A stretch of DNA of 28,801 nucleotides from a virus. The stretch is from positions 1 to 28,801 of the IMG/VR virus record IMGVR_UViG_3300013123_000023; one strand, written 5' to 3'. Made by a program: the position numbers and the translations under genes. Below are positions 22,957 to 28,801 of the stretch, piece after piece (the first letter of the stretch is position 1; each line of letters starts with the position of its first letter). The notes beneath the pieces are model-generated. The model did not search any database and had not been told where the DNA came from. It saw only the letters and a list, made by a program, of their open reading frames with translations.

Positions 22957-23801
22957 GTGCATTCCTTTAGCATTATATTCAAGTCCCAAAAGGTGATTGC
23001 TCTCTTATTTTGACTTAGAGGAAAGCCGTCCTTCAAATGCGTAATAGGTATATTGTCAGTAATATCTATGCCATACTCTCGTTTTAGATAGTCAATCATT
23101 TTATCTCTAATAGGATCATCACCACCAGGAAGACGATGCTCTTGTTGGCTTAGCCCTCTGTGATGAGCAAAAGGCATCAGGTCGCTGTGCCATACACTCC
23201 ACCCAGCCTTTTTCATCATGAGCAGATACGCATTATCACAACAGTATCCCGTAGGGTCTCCGTATGTATCAAAATGTCCAGATTCCTCAATTGCTTCTCG
23301 TCTAAGTATACAAGCACTGAACTCCCAAAAGAGTCTACGAAAGTCTTCTAATTCATATACCCTGTTTTCTGCCGGAGGAATGTGCATTGCGTCAATCGGA
23401 GTTAGCCAGCCCTTTGCCGCTCCCTCTTTACCTCCCACGAATCCCACCCGCTTGTCTCCCAAAAGAAATTCGACCCCACTACTTAAAAACGCTCTCCCGA
23501 TAAATACATCGTCGTTCAGCAAACAAACAAATTCGTGACCATTAAAGACTGCATAATTGAAAGTTGAATTCACATTTGAACCAAAGCCACTCTCTCTCTT
23601 GAAATGATATCTTCCTCCATATTCTTTCGTCAACCCTTCTATTTCTTCACTTTGTTGCTTTCCAAAATCAATCACCAGCAAATCAATGTAATTTTCTGGA
23701 AATTTTTCCAGATTTTTACATGATATTTGCCAATGCTCAAGACATTTCCTAAAGTATTCCAGGTTCTTGTGTCTAGTGAATATACCAGTAAGAATTCTCA
23801 C
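22953..23801 (-). CDS. GT2-family glycosyltransferase (282 aa)
   Basis: The start is GTG at 23801, overlapping the upstream TGA (GTGA) with a weak GAGA site, so coupling matters. GT-A features: MRILTGIFTRHKN at the N-terminus, LLVIDFG (41-47), SGFGSNVNSTFNYAV (71-85), FVCLLNDDVFIG (91-102, with Asn-Asp-Asp as the metal site) and FSACILRREAIEESGHFD (about 157-174) for the acceptor side. It transfers a sugar from a nucleotide donor. Residues 29-37, KNLEKFPEN, are encoded by palindrome copy D, between the first helix and the second strand. Confidence 0.85.
   Translation of the reverse strand: MRILTGIFTRHKNLEYFRKCLEHWQISCKNLEKFPENYIDLLVIDFGKQQSEEIEGLTKEYGGRYHFKRESGFGSNVNSTFNYAVFNGHEFVCLLNDDVFIGRAFLSSGVEFLLGDKRVGFVGGKEGAAKGWLTPIDAMHIPPAENRVYELEDFRRLFWEFSACILRREAIEESGHFDTYGDPTGYCCDNAYLLMMKKAGWSVWHSDLMPFAHHRGLSQQEHRLPGGDDPIRDKMIDYLKREYGIDITDNIPITHLKDGFPLSQNKRAITFWDLNIMLKECT
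23690..23717 (-). repeat. 28-bp palindrome, copy D (degenerate), inside the GT2 gene
   Basis: Same orientation as copies A and B, with 25 of 28 bases identical; the three differences are all in the left arm (AATTTTCTGGAAA). The inner 18 bases remain a perfect palindrome. It encodes KNLEKFPEN at residues 29-37 in the same frame as copy C. Confidence 0.82.
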
Positions 23802-24463
23802 TTTTCTATCTCGTCTGGTATTTCATTAATTATCACTGTTTTTGGATTCAATATCCCATCTATGGCTCTCCAGAAGGCATAATAGCTATCTTTGCCTTCT
23901 ATGAACCAGTTTCTTACTGCGTCTTCATACATCTCTGAAGTATAATGAAAAAGCTTCTGAGTGGTGAAAATATTGAGTTTTGAGAAAAGCAAACACTGAC
24001 GGAAGTATTGTGAATTATCGTAGTCAATTACACGAAACACATAAGGAATCTGTTTTTGAAATTGTATACATCGCAAGTCAGCAAGTTGATTACCATTAAA
24101 TCCTCTGATATTCGATTCAATAATGATAACTTGTGATGCCAAGAGTCGGTTTGCGGTAAAGTTTGTTGGTGTGCATTGATCTACCTTGAACCCTAGATTC
24201 TCTCCTACTTTTTTTATTGTCGCATCTATGTAACGCGCCGTTACCCAAACAATATTAGTATAACTTCTTTCTTCGGGCATCGTAATTGGCTTTGGTTCAG
24301 GAGGAAGAGAAGGATTTGATTTTGGAAGGGTACTTAGGATTTTAACCCACCCTTTCCCTTCATACTCTTTTGCCATGCCTAAGCCCATTTTGAACTTAGC
24401 TACACCATTTTTAGCAGCTAAAGCTTGGTCTATGTACCTAACCTCTACCTGTTCATCAGCCAT
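23798..24463 (-). CDS. Lead protein of the glycan cassette (221 aa), function unknown
   Basis: I chose the ATG at 24463 (MADEQVEVRYID), which has AGGAGGATC five bases upstream, over an earlier in-frame start. Residues 1-45, with VEVRYIDQ and KEYEGKGWVKIL, resemble a small beta-barrel-like domain coded near head genes in many phages; a Pro-rich linker (PKSNPSLPPEPKP, about 47-59) follows. Residues about 65-221 look like an alpha/beta Rossmann-type domain (NIVWVTARYIDATIKK, QVIIIESNIRGF, PYVFRVIDYD) reminiscent of a GT-B half, but no catalytic motif is clear. The two-part build suggests a head-binding piece joined to a sugar-related domain; that is a guess. Its stop overlaps the GT2 start. Confidence 0.65.
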   Translation of the reverse strand: MADEQVEVRYIDQALAAKNGVAKFKMGLGMAKEYEGKGWVKILSTLPKSNPSLPPEPKPITMPEERSYTNIVWVTARYIDATIKKVGENLGFKVDQCTPTNFTANRLLASQVIIIESNIRGFNGNQLADLRCIQFQKQIPYVFRVIDYDNSQYFRQCLLFSKLNIFTTQKLFHYTSEMYEDAVRNWFIEGKDSYYAFWRAIDGILNPKTVIINEIPDEIEK

Positions 24464-24489
24464 ATTTTGATCCTCCTGAATACACAAGA

Positions 24490-24518
24490 GAATTAACTGA
24501 TAAATACCAACTTGTCAA
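24490..24518 (-). promoter_or_regulatory. Candidate promoter of the glycan cassette
   Basis: TTGACA (24518-24513) lies four bases after the T-rich end of a terminator; with a 17-base spacer the -10 is TAATTC (24495-24490), a poor match. The cassette's first ATG is at 24463. The same CTTGACA sequence starts the other candidate promoter (19231-19259). Location, more than the -10, supports it. Confidence 0.35.
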
Positions 24519-24521
24519 GCG

Positions 24522-24557
24522 AAAATGAAAACCCCCCTCAGAATTTTCCGAGAGGGG
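24522..24557 (-). terminator. Rho-independent terminator after the head genes
   Basis: Transcript: CCCCTC, 12-base loop, GAGGGG, then GGUUUUCAUUUU. Six GC-rich pairs and a U-rich tail. It follows the 178-residue head gene by 36 bases and separates the head genes from the glycan cassette. Confidence 0.8.
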
Positions 24558-24593
24558 TCAGACCACGAGAAAAGGAGGACCAAACTCGCGATC

Positions 24594-25130
24594 TTATGCG
24601 GCTACCCACGTAATTGCGAGTTCACTGGCATCCTGAACCGGATAGTCTCTTGAATTGAACCCATAGATACAGATAACATCAAAGAGTACTGTATCGACGG
24701 CTGCGGTCGCTCTCACATTGTGATAGCGCCTTACGGTAAGATTGTCCGAGTCAGACACTACCCTTGCCAGAGTGTTTGCAAAAACATGAGTAAACTGGAA
24801 CTCTGTATAATAAAGCCCTATTGCCGAAATAGTAGCAACATCTGCCACTTTAACAGCGGTTGCAGCCCCATTTGCAGTTGTGAGTGCAGTTTCAGAGTCG
24901 TAAAGGGAAACCGCCAGGGTTCCACCGGTTCCGACACTTGCCACGTTAATGAGCATGAGCATATTTCGGAATAGGGTTCCGCCAGCGTTCCAGGTATCAA
25001 TACCGGCAGCCGGTTGTGGAGAGGCAGCATATGTATTGACACTCGCCGCTGCTGAAAGGCTATTGGGAGCAATACCCACAACAGGCCACAGCAGAGAAGT
25101 AAGTTGACTATGTGCAAATCCTGTAAGCAT
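24594..25130 (-). CDS. Head-associated protein following the capsid gene (178 aa), possible decoration protein
   Basis: ATG at 25130 with GGAGG nine bases upstream, 25 bases after the capsid stop. It is rich in Ala, Val, Thr and Ser, with strand-like pieces (LAVSLYDSETALTTANGAATA, AIGLYYTEFQFTH, VLFDVICIYGFN), fitting a beta-sandwich. No catalytic residues or signal peptide. The gene directly after a major capsid gene often codes a decoration or head-stabilising protein; the terminator right after it and strong binding site fit high-level expression. No family recognised, so this is context. Confidence 0.65.
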   Translation of the reverse strand: MLTGFAHSQLTSLLWPVVGIAPNSLSAAASVNTYAASPQPAAGIDTWNAGGTLFRNMLMLINVASVGTGGTLAVSLYDSETALTTANGAATAVKVADVATISAIGLYYTEFQFTHVFANTLARVVSDSDNLTVRRYHNVRATAAVDTVLFDVICIYGFNSRDYPVQDASELAITWVAA

Positions 25131-25155
25131 CGTGCTATACCTCCGTTCTCAGATC

Positions 25156-26445
25156 TTAGCTGAGTGTATCGTCCACTTCGTCGGACAGAATGACGAAAGC
25201 GTTGGGTTCTTCACAAATGCCGCCAAGCCTTGCACTTGCCCTAAAAGCAGTTCTGTTGTATTGGAACGCTGTGTGACGTGACATTTCCATCTTCACACCT
25301 TCACGTTCCCCGATGAAATAGTGTTTCCAACTGCCCAACAAACAGTCCCCTCTCTGGCCCAAGGCGTTCACTTTGTAATCGGCCATGACCACAGGGTATC
25401 CGAGAATGTATCCGGCAATTCCTTCACCGAAGTCGTTGTAGCCCATGCCAAGCTGAATCACTGGCTGCCCGTTGTCGTCCTTCTGTTTTCTCAGGTTATT
25501 GAAGGCTGCCTTGGTAAGCATCCAAACAGCATCGGCATCGAACATCGGAGGAAGATCGGTAGACATATTCAACAAATCTTCATAACGAAGCTTGTTAGCC
25601 AAGATTCTCTTGACAGTTCTGACCTTCGGATCGTTCAACACACCAAGTGGCTGAATGTTGCCCATGCCCCTAAGAAAAGACCGGTCAGTGAAGTGCCAAT
25701 AGGTGCCTTGGAAAAGCTGAACTAGAAGGTTACCAATATTGATTGCGGAATCAGCAATCAAAGTATCGGTAACTTCAGTGTAAGCCGAAAGCTCGTGACA
25801 GGTAAGGCCAAGAGTTCCGAATTGAGCATGTGTTTCGGTTTTCTCATGACCTTCCTCGGTCCAGGTCATCTGCACGTTACCGAAGAAATCTTCGCTTCCG
25901 GCAGTGAGATCCTGCTTGAGTTTCGGCCACTGGATACTCTGTGTAGTCATGGGCCAAACTTGAGCACGAGGCCAAACAATAGTGCCAGGAGGAGCGAATT
26001 GCAGCATTGCATAACGAACATCGTCTGGCACGAACAATCCACCGGTTGCATCTTCAGTGGAACGAATAACATCTGTTATGGACAAGGCTTTCGTGGCAAC
26101 CTTGAAGGAATTGACCTTTTCGAGATGTTCCTTCATTTTAACAAAGAACTCTTGCGTTTCCTCGCCAAGACTCTCGAAAACACCTTTGCGTCTGCGCATC
26201 AGACCCTTATTGACAGGCGCATTGCCAGTATTGATCACAGACCCACCAGGAAGCTCATAGAGATCATACCCAATGTCTCTCAGCTTCCCGTCATCCTGAA
26301 CATGTCCTTTGGTATGGATTTTGTCAGGTTCTACCTTTTCGAGAGCAGCGAAGCGATCCTCAAATCCCTTTGTAACAGTTCCAACTGCTTCCGATACCTT
26401 ATCTCCGAGCAGCTTCTCAAGCTCGTCTCTTGTAATTGCGGCCAT
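25156..26445 (-). CDS. Major capsid protein, HK97 fold (429 aa)
   Basis: I chose the ATG at 26445 (MAAITRDELEKLLGDK) with AAGGAG seven bases upstream; an earlier in-frame start at 26499 would overlap the 609-residue gene. Residues 1-50 are a charged helix, and the part to about 105 likely acts as the scaffolding delta domain, which needs removal by a protease (none seen in the window). DATGGLFVPDDVRYAMLQFAP (about 131-151), then WPRAQVWPMTTQSIQWPKL (about 157-175) and GYPVVMADYKVN (about 350-361) are HK97-capsid hallmarks. The end, ASARLGGICEEPNAFVIL (about 401-418), is typical. Forms the icosahedral shell. Confidence 0.9.
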   Translation of the reverse strand: MAAITRDELEKLLGDKVSEAVGTVTKGFEDRFAALEKVEPDKIHTKGHVQDDGKLRDIGYDLYELPGGSVINTGNAPVNKGLMRRRKGVFESLGEETQEFFVKMKEHLEKVNSFKVATKALSITDVIRSTEDATGGLFVPDDVRYAMLQFAPPGTIVWPRAQVWPMTTQSIQWPKLKQDLTAGSEDFFGNVQMTWTEEGHEKTETHAQFGTLGLTCHELSAYTEVTDTLIADSAINIGNLLVQLFQGTYWHFTDRSFLRGMGNIQPLGVLNDPKVRTVKRILANKLRYEDLLNMSTDLPPMFDADAVWMLTKAAFNNLRKQKDDNGQPVIQLGMGYNDFGEGIAGYILGYPVVMADYKVNALGQRGDCLLGSWKHYFIGEREGVKMEMSRHTAFQYNRTAFRASARLGGICEEPNAFVILSDEVDDTLS

Positions 26446-26458
26446 CTTTATCTCCTTA

Positions 26459-28288
26459 TCACGCCTCAAGCGTGGAGAGTCTTTTTTCAACGGACTCAAA
26501 TTTCGATTTCAGCGTTTTCGGCAGGATATCTCCCACCATTTCTACTAACGATTCAGTGTCTACTTCATCCTCTTCGGGAGGAGCATTACCTAGCCATGCC
26601 TTTAGGGTAATATCGTCAATGTTGTCAATATTCTCAGAAACAATTTCTTCAGGACTTTTGTTTTTCTCTTTGTCAAGCTTGAATTGTTTCTGTATCCAAT
26701 TTTTAGCATCCTCTTGAGACCAACCTTTTTTCTCAAATGAATAAGCAGTTGCTACCTCGTGATCGAGACAAAACTTGCATTCTGCACCGGGAAAATCAGG
26801 GAAATTCAGATCATATGTCCTGCAATGGCTATGGTCGTTATGATCAACAAGAATAAGGTGCTTCGTTTCTATATCGTCAAACCCTTTTTCTTCAGGGATT
26901 TCTTCGGGAATTTCTTCCTCTTCTTCGGTTTGTTTGAATGGACATCGAGGATTGTCACATGCGTCTATATCCTCTTGGTTCACGTCTCGGTCGCACTCAA
27001 TGCAATATGTTAGTTCTTCCTCTTCAGGAACTTCTTCTTCAGTTGGTTGCTCTTCTTCTTCTGGAATTTCTTCCTCGCTGGGCTCTTCTTCAGGAATCTC
27101 TTCGGGTTCCCCTTCTTCGTCAGCCAAATCAAGGTAGTCTTCTTCAGGAACCTCTTCTTCGATTCCCTCTTCCGGAATTTCGTTGTCTTCTTCTGGTAAT
27201 TCCTCCTCAGAAGACTCTTCTTCATACATATCTTCTTCCGGTTCTTCTTCTCCGGTACTAATCATCTTGGCTTTATCAAACATTTCAGCAGCCAATTCCG
27301 GATTTTCATCAATAAAGGCTACCCACTTGATTTTCAGGTCTTGGTTTGGCCCGGACATATCTAACTCCTCATTTTCTGGCTGCTGTAGTTGGTCAAAAGT
27401 TGCTATAGAAGGATCTTCCACAACTTCTTGTTCGGAGGTTTCTTCGGGTTCCTCGATTTCCAATGTGTCATCAGGTGCTATATTGTCGGTAGGCTTGGGA
27501 GTGAATTCGTTTGCGGCCTCATTCTCGGGAGAAGGAGCTTGGTCGTCGGGTATCACATTCTCGTCACCCATTAGTGTACCTTCACTGGATTGTTCAGGAG
27601 AAACACTCATCCCTGTTGCTGACGCATCTATCGGAGGTTGAAGTGGAGTATCTGCCCATAGTGCATCTGCTTCTTGCTCGGTCAAAATAGGGACACCAAC
27701 GTCAGTAACGTTGAGATCAGATGAGGCTCTTTTTATTCTGCCCGTCACAGAAGACTCAATGAGTTTTACCTCAAGGCTTGGAAACTGGCCCGAATCAGCC
27801 CCTTTGTTGTGAACCCAAAGCATTTTTAACATTCGATCTAGGGTATCTTCAATTACTGCTTTCTCCAGTTTGCCAGCCTGATCTCCCGTTCTGGCTCGTC
27901 TTGCCGCTATCTCAATGGCTTCGAGAGCAATAGTAATGCCCTGGATGAGTGAGACAATAAGGCCATTCATTTCACCAGCAAGTTGTATCCTTCTGTCTGG
28001 TTGATCTTCAGGACAATTCACATACTGATTAAGGACGTTGAGGTATGAAAAGTATAATTTCTTTGCCGAATCTTTGCCCTGTGCGTACCAAAGATTGGCA
28101 GCAGGCCAATCGCCTTTAGTGACTTGCGGAGTGCTAAAGGGATTACCTGGAAGAGTATTAGAAGAAGAGCCTTCTTGAATATTCCCTGGAACTCCGATCC
28201 CACCAATTGATCCGGCTCCTGTAAAATTTTTACCTATTATATTATTGGAACTCTTTTTTGGAATTTTCTTCTTCTGTCGTTTACTCAT
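26459..28288 (-). CDS. Very acidic head-module protein with zinc-ribbon-like motif (609 aa)
   Basis: ATG at 28288 overlaps the upstream stop (ATGA) with AGAGG upstream. Parts in order: basic N-terminus (KRQKKKIPKK), a helical region (about 70-200), a Pro/Ser/Glu linker, then a Glu-rich low-complexity stretch (about 335-475) built of EEEIPEEE/EEVPEE-like units. Within it, C429, C432, C444 and C449 form C-x2-C-x11-C-x4-C-P, and a His/Cys group (HSHCRTYDL... ECKFCLDH) lies about 487-510. A helical C-terminus ends in SVEKRLSTLEA. The place just before the capsid gene is where scaffold or protease-scaffold proteins are coded. Scaffold-like role is inferred; no protease triad is seen. Confidence 0.7.
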   Translation of the reverse strand: MSKRQKKKIPKKSSNNIIGKNFTGAGSIGGIGVPGNIQEGSSSNTLPGNPFSTPQVTKGDWPAANLWYAQGKDSAKKLYFSYLNVLNQYVNCPEDQPDRRIQLAGEMNGLIVSLIQGITIALEAIEIAARRARTGDQAGKLEKAVIEDTLDRMLKMLWVHNKGADSGQFPSLEVKLIESSVTGRIKRASSDLNVTDVGVPILTEQEADALWADTPLQPPIDASATGMSVSPEQSSEGTLMGDENVIPDDQAPSPENEAANEFTPKPTDNIAPDDTLEIEEPEETSEQEVVEDPSIATFDQLQQPENEELDMSGPNQDLKIKWVAFIDENPELAAEMFDKAKMISTGEEEPEEDMYEEESSEEELPEEDNEIPEEGIEEEVPEEDYLDLADEEGEPEEIPEEEPSEEEIPEEEEQPTEEEVPEEEELTYCIECDRDVNQEDIDACDNPRCPFKQTEEEEEIPEEIPEEKGFDDIETKHLILVDHNDHSHCRTYDLNFPDFPGAECKFCLDHEVATAYSFEKKGWSQEDAKNWIQKQFKLDKEKNKSPEEIVSENIDNIDDITLKAWLGNAPPEEDEVDTESLVEMVGDILPKTLKSKFESVEKRLSTLEA

Positions 28289-28801
28289 ATCGTAGCCTCT
28301 TTTGTTTTCTCCACTACCTTAGTCCAAAACCTTGTCGGACATTTGGCATCGTTGCATTTGAGTAGTAGTTCCTCTGAAATCTGCTTGCCGCATATTGAAC
28401 ACACACGAGGCTCCGCAAACAATCCGCCTTGAGCATCCATTTGACTAGACATCACTCCTGCCATATCCAAGGCTTTCGTTTCTACTTTTTCGGGATTGTT
28501 TTTCTTAGTAGAGTCTTTGAGGTGTCTCACGATACCCACCACTATATCGTTGAGGTCTGCAAAATCAGTATTCCCAGGCATTCCACTCTGGATTGCCGTT
28601 TTACAACTTTGTGAAATATCAACGACCATCTTGGCGATTTCTGCCGCCATCGCAGTTATAATGTCGTCTTCCGTGGCAACTTTGGGCTCTTTTGGTTCGG
28701 CATCAAACATCTTCATAATAAGACCGAGACCAGAAATACCTTGTGTCTTAGTTTGCCTGGCATTCGCTTGAGCCTCGTCTTTATCGTCTGCCGCATAAGC
28801 A
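28285..28801 (-). CDS. C-terminal part of a head-module protein, 5' end cut by window edge
   Basis: The frame stays open from the stop at 28285 to the right edge (171 residues visible); an internal Met at 28716 is not needed as a start. Residues just inside the edge read DDKDEAQANARQTKTQGISG, then a helical region and a C-terminal zinc-ribbon-like motif: C-x2-C-x11-C-x4-C-P (CSICGK... CNDAKCP). This is the same spacing as in the following 609-residue protein. The gene could be the end of the portal protein or of another head gene; gene order (portal, then scaffold, then capsid) would allow a portal tail. The motif is seen directly; the identity is not. Confidence 0.62.
   Translation of the reverse strand, partial: AYAADDKDEAQANARQTKTQGISGLGLIMKMFDAEPKEPKVATEDDIITAMAAEIAKMVVDISQSCKTAIQSGMPGNTDFADLNDIVVGIVRHLKDSTKKNNPEKVETKALDMAGVMSSQMDAQGGLFAEPRVCSICGKQISEELLLKCNDAKCPTRFWTKVVEKTKEATI

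Noticed and set aside
26446-26499. Longer start for the capsid protein
   Set aside because: It would overlap the preceding gene by 41 bases and has no good ribosome binding site, while the ATG at 26445 has AAGGAG at normal distance.
25795-26610. Long plus-strand ORF of 271 codons opposite the capsid gene
   Set aside because: It is antisense to a clear HK97 capsid gene, has no ribosome binding site or recognisable protein features, and results from the codon pattern of the minus strand.
26938-27641. Overlapping plus-strand ORFs and a second minus-strand ORF in the Glu-rich region
   Set aside because: Repetitive GAA/GAG-rich DNA leaves several frames open. The products are Ser- or Leu-only low-complexity sequence; the acidic frame fits the operon overlaps.
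1-28801. CRISPR arrays, tRNA or rRNA genes, insertion sequences, integrase or attachment sites
   Set aside because: No regularly spaced direct repeats, tRNA-like cloverleaf arms, transposase or integrase motifs were noticed on either strand by reading; the only dispersed repeat is the 28-bp palindrome.

Overview
This window is the late structural (virion) module of a tailed double-stranded DNA phage or prophage with a long, non-contractile (siphovirus-type) tail. Every supported gene lies on the minus strand, so transcription runs from the right end of the window to the left. Evidence for this type: an HK97-fold major capsid protein, gp6-like and stopper-type connectors, an HK97-gp10-like neck protein, a tail terminator, a tail tube protein, a G/G-T tail-assembly chaperone pair with a -1 slippery site, a 1681-residue tape measure protein and a tail-hub protein. 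No integrase, replication, lysis, tRNA or CRISPR feature is visible. The host cannot be named from the sequence. Genes are packed with ATGA, GTGA and TAATG stop/start overlaps, and no stretch over 300 bases lacks a gene. The longest gaps (19113-19250, 24464-24593, 5219-5271) hold the promoters, terminators and hairpins listed.

Layout in transcription order. (1) 28.8-24.6 kb, head: the end of a gene that runs off the right edge (zinc-ribbon-like C-terminus), a 609-residue very acidic protein sharing the same Cys pattern, the major capsid protein and a 178-residue probable head accessory protein. (2) 24.5-19.2 kb, a cassette of carbohydrate-modifying genes bracketed by intrinsic terminators: a 221-residue lead protein, a GT2 glycosyltransferase, a GT2-GT9 fusion, a SAM-methyltransferase-like protein, a 38-residue membrane peptide and a GT9-like enzyme. 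(3) 19.1-14.2 kb, connectors and tail start: adaptor, stopper, then a more GC-rich island with a tail-fibre-like protein and a small partner, then neck, tail terminator and tail tube. (4) 14.1-0 kb, tail: chaperones with programmed frameshift, tape measure, a second tail-tube-like paralogue, hub, a 59-residue protein, two large uncharacterised tail proteins and, at the left edge, a trypsin-like serine protease with a complete His-Asp-Ser triad.

The most unusual items are: a 28-bp palindrome in three perfect copies (one exactly inverted) plus one degenerate copy, two intergenic and two inside glycosyltransferase genes where it encodes the same short peptide in the same frame; a phage-borne trypsin-like protease at the end of the tail module; a 10-bp hairpin that buries the start codon of the adaptor gene with its ribosome binding site in the loop, just downstream of a promoter-terminator pair; and the terminator-bracketed glycan cassette placed between the head and connector genes.
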